From an uncultured Lachnospiraceae bacterium (GTDB taxonomy: Bacteria; Bacillota; Clostridia; Lachnospirales; Lachnospiraceae): 63,998 nucleotides of DNA. Location: contig CANQMR010000018.1 in NCBI GenBank assembly GCA_947625015.1, forward strand, positions 1 to 63,998. Direction: 5' to 3'. The notes beneath the pieces were generated by a model. That model saw only the letters and a list, made by a program, of their open reading frames with translations. It did not search any database and was not told where the DNA came from. This document shows positions 16,650 to 25,698 of this stretch, piece after piece (position 1 is the stretch's first letter; every line of letters begins with the position of its first letter). Position numbers and translations under genes: made by a program.

Positions 16650-17222
16650 TTACTCAGTCATCTTATTTTCCTTCCGCTCCTCCGACACCATCTCCACAAT
16701 CCGCACTCCCATGATTCCAAACAGGGTGCCAAGCACCATACCGGCCAGCACATCCGAAGGAAAATGCACATACAGATACAGGCGGGAAAAGGCAATGGCA
16801 AAGGCCAGTACCCCCGCTAATACCTTATATATTTTCTTTATGGGCATGAAACATAAAACCGCCAAAAATTCAAAGGCCGCCATGGTATGGCCCGAAGGGA
16901 AGGAAAAATCCCCTAATGGCTCTATCTGTAAAAACTCCCGCATGCCTTCTATGATATCATAAGGGCGTGTGCGCCCCACCATATTTTTAATCATCAGATT
17001 GCCGAAGAGGAAACCCAGCCCTAGACTGACGGTAAGGCTCGCCCCCCATTTTCGGTATTGGGGGATACAAAGCAGCACCACCGCCACCAAAATAAACAGC
17101 CAGCCCTTATTCCCAAGGGAAGTGAGGGATGGTAAAATACTGTCAAGGAATGGACAGCGCAGATGCTCCTGTATCCAGTCAAGTATGGCAAAATCCATTT
17201 TGGTAATCCAATCAGTTAACAT
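16650..17222 (-). CDS. PAP2-family membrane phosphatase
   Basis: 190 aa with the three acid-phosphatase motifs: KNMVGRTRP (KxxxxxxRP, about residue 78), PSGHTMA (about 109) and SRLYLYVHFPSDV (SRxxxxxHxxxD, about 149), and several membrane helices. Such enzymes dephosphorylate lipid phosphates, often undecaprenyl pyrophosphate or phosphatidic/phosphatidylglycerol phosphate, at the outer membrane face. Substrate cannot be read from sequence. TCCTCC-complement (GGAGGA) sits 5 nt before the ATG. It stands alone between the secreted-protein operon and glgB. Confidence 0.93.
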   Translation of the reverse strand: MLTDWITKMDFAILDWIQEHLRCPFLDSILPSLTSLGNKGWLFILVAVVLLCIPQYRKWGASLTVSLGLGFLFGNLMIKNMVGRTRPYDIIEGMREFLQIEPLGDFSFPSGHTMAAFEFLAVLCFMPIKKIYKVLAGVLAFAIAFSRLYLYVHFPSDVLAGMVLGTLFGIMGVRIVEMVSEERKENKMTE

Positions 17223-17287
17223 AACATTCCTCCATGTATTGTGTACTTAGCATATACAAGATAATCTATATTAATATATGCACATAA

Positions 17288-17370
17288 TAGGTTAACATAA
17301 CGTATCAACATAACCCATTAACATAACTTATTGACATAACCTATTTACATAATACCACTTACATAATAAC
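17288..17370. repeat. Degenerate 13-bp tandem repeat (about six units)
   Basis: Units share the core TNACATAAC, for example AGGTTAACATAAC, CCATTAACATAAC, TTATTGACATAAC. The array lies between PAP2 and glgB and its last unit runs into the glgB stop codon, so it is in the glgB 3' end. Confidence 0.75.
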
Positions 17371-19140
17371 AAACAATCTTCCAGAATAAGCCTCCAAATC
17401 CATAAAACACTGCCCGTTGTTTACGGGAATCTCTACATTTTCGCCAGAAACCTCCCCGCCGTAAATCTGGGCGGCACTGTTAATCAGCTCCTTCAGCATA
17501 TGATTCCCCTCAACCCGCACCAGATAACCGGAATACTTTACCTCACTGAAATTAAACACTGCCAGGATTCGCTCTCCCCCGGCACTTCTGGTATAAGCAT
17601 ATACCAAATCCCAATCCTTATCCGCAATGCACCAGGAAAAGCAGGCAGAATTGTATTCCTCCACATAAAGCGCCGGATGCGCCAGATAAATCCGGTTCAA
17701 ATCCCGCATAAACCGGACAAAAGCCTGATGCATGGGAAAATCCATCAGCACATCAAAATCCTGGGGCCGGTACTCCGCCCACTCCCGGAACTGCCCGATT
17801 TCATTGCCCATAAAATTAAGCTTTTTCCCCGGATGGCTTATCATGTAAGTAAACAATGCCCGGCACTGGGCAAATTTCTCCTCATATTCCCCGTACATTT
17901 TATCTAAAATGGTCTTCTTCCCATGAACCACCTCGTCATGGGAAAACGCCAGCAGATACAGTTCATTGTAAAAATAATGCATGGAAAACAACAGTTCCTG
18001 ATAGTGCGCCCTTCTCTCCTCCGGCGGGTAGGAAAAGAATTGCAGCGTATCATGCATAAAGCCCAAATCCCACTTATAGTCAAAGCCAAGGCCGCCGTAG
18101 GCCGTCGGCGCAGTCACTTTAAGATAACTGGTGGAATCCTCCGCCACTAAAATAGCCTGGGGGTGCAGCCGTTTAAGGCCATCATTCAAACTCTGAACAA
18201 AATGCAGCGCCGTCTGGTTGACTCCCCGCTGCTCCTGCCCCTGCCAGTAAATGATATTAGATATGGCGTCCATGCGAAGCCCGTCAAAATGATATTCGGT
18301 CAGCCAGTAGTTGGCGCAGGATTTTAGAAAACTTGCCACCTCTCCCCGGCCATGCGCAAAGTTATAGGAGCCCCATTCACTGCACATTCCCTCTTCCACA
18401 GGCATTTCATATAAAGGGCTTCCATCAAAGCAGGACAGCCCGTAATCATCTACCGCAAAATGCACCATAACAAAATCCAGAAGCACACCAATCCCCGCCT
18501 GGTGGCACTGGTTCACAAAGGATTTCAGTCCGTCGCAGTCCCCGTAACGGACTGTTGGCGCAAAAAATCCGGTACTCTGATAGCCCCATGACACATCAAG
18601 AGGGTGTTCATTTAAAGGCATCATCTCCACATGGGTATAGCCCATTTCCTTCAGATAGGGAATCAGCACCTCCCCCATCTCCTCGTACCGGTACCACCGA
18701 TCTCCGTTCGCCCGCCATGAACCGAAATGCATCTCATAGATATGCATGGGCCGGTCATACATCTTATTCCTGCCCGCCATCCAGTCCCCGTCCTCAAAAA
18801 CAAAGGCGTTCATATCCCGTATAATCGAGGCGGAGCAGGGCCGAAGCTCCATGCCAAACCCGTAAGGGTCCGCCTTATCCGTCACGCTGCCGTCGTGATG
18901 ATAAATGCGGTACTTGTACATCTGGCCATTTTGAGCCTCCGGAATCAGTCCGCAATAAATGCCGCCTCTGCCGCTTAAGTCAAGCTCCGTATCCCGCCAG
19001 CCGTTAAACTCCCCGATAACCGTCACCTTTTTTGCCTTAGGCGCATACACCCGGAACCGGACTCCCTCTTCTTCTATATGCGCTCCAAAATACTGGTACG
19101 CATTCCATTCCTCACCACTGTAAAATCTCTCTAAATCCAT
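17359..19140 (-). CDS. glgB: 1,4-alpha-glucan branching enzyme
   Basis: 593 aa, GH13 branching enzyme that makes alpha-1,6 branches in glycogen. N-terminal CBM48 (about 15-105, VIGEFNGW), then the TIM barrel with EMHFGSW, MMPLNEHPLDVSWGYQ, the nucleophile Asp in GLRMDAIS, the acid Glu in LVAEDST and the transition-state Asp in FSHDEV; a C-terminal beta sandwich closes it. It lacks the extra N-terminal module of longer branching enzymes. Start chosen at the ATG after GAGGACAGGAT. No other glycogen genes are adjacent, so it is an isolated member of that pathway here. Confidence 0.96.
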   Translation of the reverse strand: MDLERFYSGEEWNAYQYFGAHIEEEGVRFRVYAPKAKKVTVIGEFNGWRDTELDLSGRGGIYCGLIPEAQNGQMYKYRIYHHDGSVTDKADPYGFGMELRPCSASIIRDMNAFVFEDGDWMAGRNKMYDRPMHIYEMHFGSWRANGDRWYRYEEMGEVLIPYLKEMGYTHVEMMPLNEHPLDVSWGYQSTGFFAPTVRYGDCDGLKSFVNQCHQAGIGVLLDFVMVHFAVDDYGLSCFDGSPLYEMPVEEGMCSEWGSYNFAHGRGEVASFLKSCANYWLTEYHFDGLRMDAISNIIYWQGQEQRGVNQTALHFVQSLNDGLKRLHPQAILVAEDSTSYLKVTAPTAYGGLGFDYKWDLGFMHDTLQFFSYPPEERRAHYQELLFSMHYFYNELYLLAFSHDEVVHGKKTILDKMYGEYEEKFAQCRALFTYMISHPGKKLNFMGNEIGQFREWAEYRPQDFDVLMDFPMHQAFVRFMRDLNRIYLAHPALYVEEYNSACFSWCIADKDWDLVYAYTRSAGGERILAVFNFSEVKYSGYLVRVEGNHMLKELINSAAQIYGGEVSGENVEIPVNNGQCFMDLEAYSGRLFVIM

Positions 19141-19376
19141 ATCCTGTCCTCATCTGCTCTGTTATATTATCAGGCCCGGCCTGATCATTTAACCCTGTTT
19201 TCCAAATCCTTTTTTTGAAATTCTGTCAATGTATGGTTTTAATATAATATAGATTTCCCCAATTTTCAACCGGCAGGGCGCAGGTAAATATACAGGCAGC
19301 CCGTCCCTCCCAAAATATAGTTCATTTCCGACAGCCTGCTGCATATACTAAATAGAAAAGACCAGGGGCAGGCACA

Positions 19377-20054
19377 ATGGAGTTAAACAACCACCATCCG
19401 TTAGGCGCAATTACAAACCGCGGAAACCTTTCCATGTTAGAGGCGCTGATTCCCTTTGTAGAATATCCTTTAAAGCTTCCTCTGGCCCTGTTTATTAAAT
19501 TTACGGAAATCCGCATGATTATCAGCGCTTTCCAGTCATTGGATAATCTGTCCCGGTTAGGTTTACATAATATATCTAACAATCCTATGGATATGCTCTG
19601 TTCCTTAACCGGTATCCCTGCTGATACATTGAACATGCTGTTTTCCATGATGGAAAACTCCGGTTCTTCCCTATCTCCTGATTTTCTGTCCGGACTGATG
19701 GGAAATAACCCGAATCCGCCTTTTCACCCGTCCTTTAACCCGCCACCGCCGGATGATGATTTTAACCGGAAACTTCAGAATATTTTTGCCGAATATGATA
19801 TGCTGCAAGCAGCGGAATATGCGGAAAAGGCGCAGCCCGCCGATATGTTCCCCGAAAAAAACCGCTCCGACGAAAACTCCTCCGATGAGAACTACCCCGA
19901 TGAAAACTACTCCAATGAGAACTACTCCGATGAAAACTACCCCGATGAGAACTACTCCGATGAAAACTGTTCCGATGAAAACTGTTCCGATGAAATTCCT
20001 GCCAAAGACTCTGACGCAGACCGGGCAGCCGCCCGCCAACATGACAACGCATAA
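19377..20054 (+). CDS. Hypothetical protein with acidic DENYS tandem repeat
   Basis: 225 aa. The first about 130 residues are mildly hydrophobic with helices (ALIPFVEYPLKLPLALFIKF), then PPPPDDD, then residues about 165-205 are a five-residue repeat of the S-D-E-N-Y/C type, encoded by 15-bp tandem units. No signal peptide or known domain. It is followed 23 bases later by the gene at 20078, so the two likely form an operon, transcribed away from glgB. The ATG at 19377 has only a weak GGGGCAGG site. Function unknown; the shape recalls small sporulation-linked or spore-coat-type proteins, but nothing in the sequence proves it. Confidence 0.7.
   Translation: MELNNHHPLGAITNRGNLSMLEALIPFVEYPLKLPLALFIKFTEIRMIISAFQSLDNLSRLGLHNISNNPMDMLCSLTGIPADTLNMLFSMMENSGSSLSPDFLSGLMGNNPNPPFHPSFNPPPPDDDFNRKLQNIFAEYDMLQAAEYAEKAQPADMFPEKNRSDENSSDENYPDENYSNENYSDENYPDENYSDENCSDENCSDEIPAKDSDADRAAARQHDNA
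19869..19992. repeat. 15-bp in-frame tandem repeat
   Basis: About eight units of the form TCCGATGAAAACTAC with few substitutions, encoding the acidic S-D-E-N-Y repeat. Prone to length change by slippage in multiples of five residues. Confidence 0.85.
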
Positions 20055-20077
20055 TTATATATAAGGAGATGTATAAC

Positions 20078-20347
20078 ATGGATTTTCAAGATTTCACTTC
20101 CACCCCGGAATTTAACCGGCTTCACCCGTTAAAAAAACAGATTATCCGGGAACTGATACAAAACAACCAGAACGCCACCATGGAAAAGATTCTTCCGCAG
20201 ATTATGTCCATTAACCAGGAGCTTTCCCGGCGGAACATGAACTTTACCAAGAGCGAGACCAGCCTTCTGGTAAATATGCTCAAACAGAATATGTCACCGG
20301 AAGAACGGCAGAAGGTAGATGTGCTTATGGGATTATTCAACCGGTAA
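20078..20347 (+). CDS. Small helical protein of unknown function
   Basis: 89 aa beginning MDFQDFTSTPEFNRLHPLKK, predicted all-helical, no membrane segment or signal. AAGGAG at 20063-20068 lies 9 nt before this ATG; the in-frame ATG at 20069 abuts the ribosome site and is less likely. Partner of the upstream repeat protein. The composition (many Asn, Gln, Met; ILPQIMSINQELSRRN) and small size suggest a dimerising or adaptor protein; family not recognised. Confidence 0.75.
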   Translation: MDFQDFTSTPEFNRLHPLKKQIIRELIQNNQNATMEKILPQIMSINQELSRRNMNFTKSETSLLVNMLKQNMSPEERQKVDVLMGLFNR

Positions 20348-20373
20348 AAATGAGTCCGAACCTTAATCTGCCC

Positions 20374-21966
20374 TTAATTTTTCCTGAACTCCATAAGCTC
20401 TAACCCTTCATTGTGCTCTAAGACGGAATTAATGGTCCACTGGTTGGTAAACAACAGCAGGGGATTGCCCCTCATATCCTTTACCTTCTTTACCTCGTTA
20501 GCGCGTTTTAAGGCGTTGACATCCGTCGTGGGATCTTTAATCCAACGGATAAAATTATAGGGCAGCGGTTCTAACTTAATCTCGCAGCCATACTCATTTT
20601 CCAGACGGTATTTTAAGACTTCAAACTGTAAGACGCCCACCACGCCTACAATAATCTCCGACATTCCCGCCGTATACTCCTGAAAAATCTGGATTGCGCC
20701 CTCCTGTGCAATCTGCGTTACCCCCTGGACAAACTGTTTCCGCTTCATGGTGTTAAGCTGCACCACTCTGGAAAAATGCTCCGGCGCAAAGGTGGGAATC
20801 CCCTCATATTCAAACTTATTTCCAGGTTTACATAATGTATCACCAATAGAGAAAATGCCGGGGTCAAAGACGCCGATTACATCCCCTGCATAGGCCTCCT
20901 CTACCACCTTCCGGTCCTGGGCCATTAACTGCTGGGGCTGGGATAATTTCATTTTCCGCTTGCTCTGGACATGATACACCTCTTTGGAGGCGTCAAACCT
21001 GCCGGAGCAGATACGCATAAATGCAATCCGGTCCCTGTGCGCCTTATTCATATTCGCCTGAATCTTAAAGACAAATGCCGAAAAATCCTCCTGCATGGGA
21101 TCAATCAGTCCCTCGTTGGACATTCTCGGCAGAGGCGGCGTTGTCATCCTCAAAAAATGGTTCAAAAAGGTCTCAATTCCGAAGGTATTGAGGGCCGAGC
21201 CGAAAAATACCGGTGAAAGCTCCCCTTTATTAACCTTTTCCAAATCCATGGGCTCGCTGGCGCCGTCTAACAGTTCAATTTCTTCCATCAACTGGCTGTA
21301 AAGAATTTCCCCGATATCCTGTTTAAGGGTTTCGTCGTCAACCGAATAGTCGGTCTCCTCCGCCTTTTTTGCGCCGCCTGTGGAAACTGCCCGAAACTTG
21401 GACACCACCCTCGTCTCCCGGTCATAAACGCCCTTAAACTCCTTGCCGGAACCAATGGGCCAGTTCACAGGACAGGTCTGTATGCCGAGAACCGACTCGA
21501 TATCGTCTAACAGCTCAAAGGTATCCATAGCGTCCCGGTCCATCTTGTTAATAAAGGTAAAAATGGGGATATGCCGCATAACGCATACCTTGAACAGCTT
21601 AATGGTCTGGGCCTCCACGCCCTTAGAGGCATCGATTACCATAACCGCCGAATCCGCCGCCATCAGGGTACGGTAGGTATCCTCGGAGAAATCCTGATGC
21701 CCCGGCGTATCCAGAATATTGATGCAGTACCCGTCATAGGCAAACTGCAACACAGACGAGGTGACGGAAATTCCCCTCTCCTTCTCAATGTCCATCCAGT
21801 CTGACACAGCATATTTGGAATTGGCCTTTCCCTTGACAGATCCCGCCGTATTAATGGCGCCGCCAAATAACAGAAACTTTTCTGTCAATGTGGTCTTTCC
21901 CGCATCCGGGTGGGAAATGATAGCAAAGGTTCTTCGCTTTTCAATCTCTTTATATAAATCTGACAT
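20374..21966 (-). CDS. prfC: Peptide chain release factor 3
   Basis: 530 aa translational GTPase that recycles RF1/RF2 from the ribosome. G motifs: SHPDAGKTT (G1), the ERGISVTSS switch, DTPGHQDF (G3), NKMD (G4). The N-terminal RRTFAIISHPDAGKTTLTEK and the IKLEPLPY...RWI C-terminal section are characteristic of PrfC rather than EF-G. Length is normal for RF3. GGGAGT precedes the ATG. Co-directional with the secreted protein upstream (21984) but a different function. Confidence 0.97.
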   Translation of the reverse strand: MSDLYKEIEKRRTFAIISHPDAGKTTLTEKFLLFGGAINTAGSVKGKANSKYAVSDWMDIEKERGISVTSSVLQFAYDGYCINILDTPGHQDFSEDTYRTLMAADSAVMVIDASKGVEAQTIKLFKVCVMRHIPIFTFINKMDRDAMDTFELLDDIESVLGIQTCPVNWPIGSGKEFKGVYDRETRVVSKFRAVSTGGAKKAEETDYSVDDETLKQDIGEILYSQLMEEIELLDGASEPMDLEKVNKGELSPVFFGSALNTFGIETFLNHFLRMTTPPLPRMSNEGLIDPMQEDFSAFVFKIQANMNKAHRDRIAFMRICSGRFDASKEVYHVQSKRKMKLSQPQQLMAQDRKVVEEAYAGDVIGVFDPGIFSIGDTLCKPGNKFEYEGIPTFAPEHFSRVVQLNTMKRKQFVQGVTQIAQEGAIQIFQEYTAGMSEIIVGVVGVLQFEVLKYRLENEYGCEIKLEPLPYNFIRWIKDPTTDVNALKRANEVKKVKDMRGNPLLLFTNQWTINSVLEHNEGLELMEFRKN

Positions 21967-21983
21967 AACTAACTCCCTGACAT

Positions 21984-22496
21984 TTAATAGGATAGCCGGA
22001 CGGCAATCTTCGTCACCTTACCCTTTGCAACCTTAATCTCATTATTCCGTCCGGATATATATTTTTTCAGCTTTCTTTTCTGTACCCGATATATCCACTT
22101 TACCGTATCAATATCTTTATATTTCTTCACCAGGTGCTTTTTACTGGAATCATAACGATTATTCTTCTTTTCCCTACGGGTATCCGACCGCAGTTCAGTG
22201 GAAACTTTTTTTGCGTCTCCCACATAACATTTTGTCTTAGCGGTAAGCCTGGCCGTCTCAACTTCACCCACCCGTTCCCAATTGTTACTTTTGGAAACCT
22301 GATACCGTTGGTAACGCACTACATTTCCCCGTATGGAGAGAATGACATAATCCGTCTCGTCCTTCGTGCTGCCTGACAAGCCGATATCGCTTAAAGAATA
22401 ATATTTCTTCGCTTCCACCGTCCCTGCGTTTCCAAACAGCAACACTATGCCCATCAGCAAAAGCATTCCCTTAAAAATTCTTTGCATTCGTCTCAT
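21984..22496 (-). CDS. Secreted basic protein of unknown function
   Basis: 170 aa with a signal peptide (MRRMQRIFKGMLLLMGIVLL...AGTVEA, cut near residue 29). The mature part is very basic (KTKCYVGDAKKVSTELRSDT, KKHLVKKYKDIDTVKWIYRV) and beta-rich, ending in VTKIAVRLSY. No catalytic motif. AAGGAGG ribosome site. Sits between leuS and prfC; the link to translation genes is only positional. Confidence 0.75.
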   Translation of the reverse strand: MRRMQRIFKGMLLLMGIVLLFGNAGTVEAKKYYSLSDIGLSGSTKDETDYVILSIRGNVVRYQRYQVSKSNNWERVGEVETARLTAKTKCYVGDAKKVSTELRSDTRREKKNNRYDSSKKHLVKKYKDIDTVKWIYRVQKRKLKKYISGRNNEIKVAKGKVTKIAVRLSY

Positions 22497-22539
22497 AAAA
22501 TGCCTCCTTACACAGACAACATTTTAACAGCAAATTGCA

Positions 22540-24975
22540 TCAATTTTGTTTCACAACCAAATTGACAATCTTGCCCGGAACGTAGATCTCCTTGACAACC
22601 GCAAAGCCTTCTAACTTGTCTGCCACAGCTTCCTTTCCCTTTGCAAGAACCTCATCCTTTGCCGCATCTGCCGCAATGTCAATGGTTGCCCTGGTCTTCC
22701 CGTTAATCTGCACCGGAATGGTAATCTCATTATCCTTCATGGCCTCTTCCTCGTACTCCGGCCAGCCGGAAGCAAATACGGTTCCGCTCTCTCCTAATGC
22801 TTCCCACAATTCCTCGCCGATATGAGGCGCAAAAGGAGCAATCAGGCGGACAACGGTTCTCAATGTCTCCTTGTCCACGCCGCCCTTTTTGGTCAGCTCC
22901 ACAAACTTATTGTTATATTCCATAAATCCGGAAACCACAGTATTTAAACTGAAGCTTTCTAACCGGCTGGTAATATCATAGACCATTTTATGGCGGAGTT
23001 TAATCAGCTCCGGCGTCTCCTTGCCCGGATTTTCAATATTTTTCACCGCCATATTGTAGAAACGGGACAGGAAACGGTACACGCCGTCAATTCCCCGGTC
23101 GTCCCAGATAGAATCTAACTCCGGCGGCCCGATAAACAATTCATAAAGGCGCAGGGCGTCGCAGCCATAGTCGTTTACCATATCATCCGGTGATACAATG
23201 TTGCCAAGAGACTTACTCATCTTGGTAGCCGCTCCGGTCTCCCTGTCGCGGCCGCAGATCATTCCCTGATTAAACAGCTTCTTAAACGGCTCGTCAAAAT
23301 CCACTACGCCGATATCGTGTAAAAACTTAGTGTAGAAACGGGCGTATAACAGATGCAGCACCGCATGCTCTACGCCGCCGATATACATATCTACAGGCAG
23401 ATACTTGTCCGCCTTTTCCCGGTTTACCAGCTCCTTATCGTTCTTGTTATCCACATAACGCAGGAAATACCAGGAAGAACCTGCCCACTGGGGCATGGTG
23501 TTCGTCTCCCGCTTTGCCGGTTTGCCGCAGCAAGGGCAGGTGGTATTTACCCAGGAATCAATCGCTGCAAGTGGGGACTCTCCGGTACCGGTAGGCTCAT
23601 ATTTTTCCACATCCGGCAAGGTTACGGGGAGCTGGTCCTCCGGAACCGGTACAGCACCGCAATCCGGACAGTGTACAATCGGAATCGGCTCGCCCCAGTA
23701 ACGCTGGCGGGAAAATACCCAGTCGCGGAGCTTGTAATTCGTTGTCTTTTTTCCATATCCTGCCGCCTCAATCATGGCGGGCGCCTCTCTCTTTAACACA
23801 GCGGACTCCATGCCGTTCCAGTCACCGGAATTAATCATGATTCCGTTGGCCTCGGTATAGGCTTCCGTCATATTCTCTATTTCCTTGCCGTCCTTGGCGA
23901 TAACCTGAATAATCGGCAGGTCAAATTTCTTTGCAAACTCAAAATCCCGGTCGTCATGCGCAGGCACGCACATAATGGCCCCGGTACCATAATCGGCCAG
24001 TACATAATCAGACAGCCAGATTGGCGTTTTCTTTCCGTTCAGCGGATTAATCGCATAAGAACCGGTAAACACGCCTGTCTTTTCCTTATCCTGCATACGG
24101 TCGACATTGGATTTCATAGACGCCTCGTAGATATATCTGTCCACTGCCTCTTTCGTCTCCGGCACAGCCAGTTTTGCGGCCAGTTCATGTTCCGGCGCAA
24201 GCACCATAAAGGTAGCGCCCCACAGGGTATCCGGACGGGTGGTATATACCGTTATGGTCTCGTCCATGCCGTCCACCTTGAACTCAACCTCTGCGCCGTG
24301 GGATTTGCCAATCCAGTCAGACTGCATCTTCTTTACCTTTTCCGGCCAGTCCAACTGATCCAAATCCGCCAACAGACGGTCAGCATATGCCGTAATCTTC
24401 AGCATCCACTGGCGGAGGTTCTTCTTCGTCACCTCTGCGCCGCAACGCTCGCATCTGCCGTTTACAACCTCCTCATTGGCAAGTCCGGTCTTGCAGGAAG
24501 GACACCAGTTAATGGGCATCTCCTTCTCATAGGCCAGACCTTCCTTAAACATCTTGACAAAAATCCACTGCGTCCATTTATAGTAATCCGGATCGGTGGT
24601 ATTGACCTCCCTGTCCCAATCGTAAATGGCGGCAATCTCATTAATCTGTTTCTTGATATTGGCCACATTCTGGGCTGTAGAAATCGCCGGATGCACGCCG
24701 TTCTTAATGGCATAGTTCTCCGCCGGAAGTCCAAAGGCGTCCCAGCCCATGGGGTGAATCAGATAATATCCTTGCATCAGCTTGTAACGGCTCCACACAT
24801 CACTGATTACATAACCTCTCCAGTGTCCTACATGAATTCCGTTGCCGGACGGATAAGGAAACATATCCAGACAGTAATATTTGGGTTTCTTGCCGTCCTC
24901 TACATTGATGGGATTCTCCTCCCATTTTTTGCGCCATTTCGCCTCAATCAATTTATGATTATATGCTGTTGCCAT
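22540..24975 (-). CDS. leuS: Leucyl-tRNA synthetase
   Basis: 811 aa class I synthetase. HIGH-type motif HVGHWRGY near residue 50, zinc-like Cys clusters (CPSCKTGLANEEVVNGRCERC), a CP1 editing domain with the TTRPDTLWGATFMVLAPEH signature, KMSKS at TKMSKSLGN and a C-terminal anticodon-binding region. An AAGGAGG at 24984-24990 fixes the start at 24975 (MATAYNHK); the ATG 18 nt earlier contains that ribosome site. A promoter lies at 25011-25038, leaving a leader of only about 30 nt, so no T-box riboswitch is present. Confidence 0.97.
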   Translation of the reverse strand: MATAYNHKLIEAKWRKKWEENPINVEDGKKPKYYCLDMFPYPSGNGIHVGHWRGYVISDVWSRYKLMQGYYLIHPMGWDAFGLPAENYAIKNGVHPAISTAQNVANIKKQINEIAAIYDWDREVNTTDPDYYKWTQWIFVKMFKEGLAYEKEMPINWCPSCKTGLANEEVVNGRCERCGAEVTKKNLRQWMLKITAYADRLLADLDQLDWPEKVKKMQSDWIGKSHGAEVEFKVDGMDETITVYTTRPDTLWGATFMVLAPEHELAAKLAVPETKEAVDRYIYEASMKSNVDRMQDKEKTGVFTGSYAINPLNGKKTPIWLSDYVLADYGTGAIMCVPAHDDRDFEFAKKFDLPIIQVIAKDGKEIENMTEAYTEANGIMINSGDWNGMESAVLKREAPAMIEAAGYGKKTTNYKLRDWVFSRQRYWGEPIPIVHCPDCGAVPVPEDQLPVTLPDVEKYEPTGTGESPLAAIDSWVNTTCPCCGKPAKRETNTMPQWAGSSWYFLRYVDNKNDKELVNREKADKYLPVDMYIGGVEHAVLHLLYARFYTKFLHDIGVVDFDEPFKKLFNQGMICGRDRETGAATKMSKSLGNIVSPDDMVNDYGCDALRLYELFIGPPELDSIWDDRGIDGVYRFLSRFYNMAVKNIENPGKETPELIKLRHKMVYDITSRLESFSLNTVVSGFMEYNNKFVELTKKGGVDKETLRTVVRLIAPFAPHIGEELWEALGESGTVFASGWPEYEEEAMKDNEITIPVQINGKTRATIDIAADAAKDEVLAKGKEAVADKLEGFAVVKEIYVPGKIVNLVVKQN

Positions 24976-25010
24976 TACATGGTCCTCCTTCATACGTTAT
25001 TAACTTGTAT

Positions 25011-25038
25011 ATTTTATCATACAGGTATATTTTGTCAA
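25011..25038 (-). promoter_or_regulatory. Promoter for leuS
   Basis: On the minus strand TTGACA (25033-25038) and TAAAAT (25011-25016) are separated by 16 bp. Transcript would start about 25004, about 30 nt before the leuS start. Confidence 0.75.
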
Positions 25039-25051
25039 GGATTGCGCGCAT

Positions 25052-25089
25052 TTTGGCATCGGCAGTCAAGGTAGTCTGCCGATGCCAAA
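25052..25089. promoter_or_regulatory. Perfect 14-bp inverted repeat upstream of the leuS promoter
   Basis: Arms TTTGGCATCGGCAG and CTGCCGATGCCAAA around a 10-nt loop, 13 bp upstream of the leuS -35. No T-run on either side, so not a standard terminator. May be an operator or a small mobile palindrome. Confidence 0.6.
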
Positions 25090-25191
25090 GCGTACGAAAA
25101 ACCGGAAAGAAGTGGCAGAATCCGGACGGGTGTGCTATACTGTGTGTGGTTAAAATGACAAATTTATCATTACACAGGAGCAAAGAGCCAT

Positions 25192-25677
25192 ATGAAAGTA
25201 AGAGCATATAAGCCGGAAGACATAAAATCCATGGTAGAAATCTGGAATGAAGTGGTTATAGACGGCATTGCCTTTCCGCAGGAGGAATTGTTGGACGAAG
25301 CCTCCGGGACTGCATTTTTTTCTTCCCAGACCTATTGCGGCGTTGCCACAGAGGAAGACCGGCAATCGGTCGTGGGATTATATATTCTGCACCCCAACAA
25401 TGTGGGACGGTGCGGCCACATCTGCAACGCCAGCTATGCCGTCAGCGCCAAATGGCGGGGACAGCATATCGGAGAGCAGCTTGTTCTTGACTGCCTTGAG
25501 CAGGCCAAAAAACATGGATTTAAAATACTGCAATTTAACGCCGTTGTGGAAAGCAACCTTCACGCCAGACATCTGTATGAGCGGCTGGGCTTTATTCCAC
25601 TCGGCGTGATTCCCAACGGGTTTCGGATGAAAGATGGAAGCTATGAAAATATCTGCCCCTATTACCATGTGCTGTAA
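25192..25677 (+). CDS. GNAT-family N-acetyltransferase
   Basis: 161 aa GNAT fold: N-terminal MKVRAYKPEDIKSMVEIWNE, acetyl-CoA loop region AKWRGQHIGEQLVLDCL (R/QxxGxG-like, here RGQHIG), and the late NAVVESNLHARHLYERLGF block typical of phosphinothricin- and amino-group acetyltransferases. Substrate unknown. A TGC-TATACT extended -10 at about 25131-25140 may drive it, and AGGAG precedes the ATG. Divergent from leuS. Confidence 0.88.
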   Translation: MKVRAYKPEDIKSMVEIWNEVVIDGIAFPQEELLDEASGTAFFSSQTYCGVATEEDRQSVVGLYILHPNNVGRCGHICNASYAVSAKWRGQHIGEQLVLDCLEQAKKHGFKILQFNAVVESNLHARHLYERLGFIPLGVIPNGFRMKDGSYENICPYYHVL

Positions 25678-25698
25678 TGGCGGCTTATCTGTATCTTT

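Noticed and set aside
17288-17370. CRISPR array
   Set aside because: Units are contiguous 13-mers without spacers.
19671-20079. Minus-strand frames opposite the acidic repeat gene
   Set aside because: Low-complexity repeats arise from the 15-bp tandem repeat read antisense.
24976-25010. T-box riboswitch for leuS
   Set aside because: The promoter leaves only about a 30-nt leader, far too short.
23956-25074. 372-codon plus-strand frame over leuS
   Set aside because: Antisense of a conserved synthetase; composition (Arg, His, Ile) is typical of a shadow frame.
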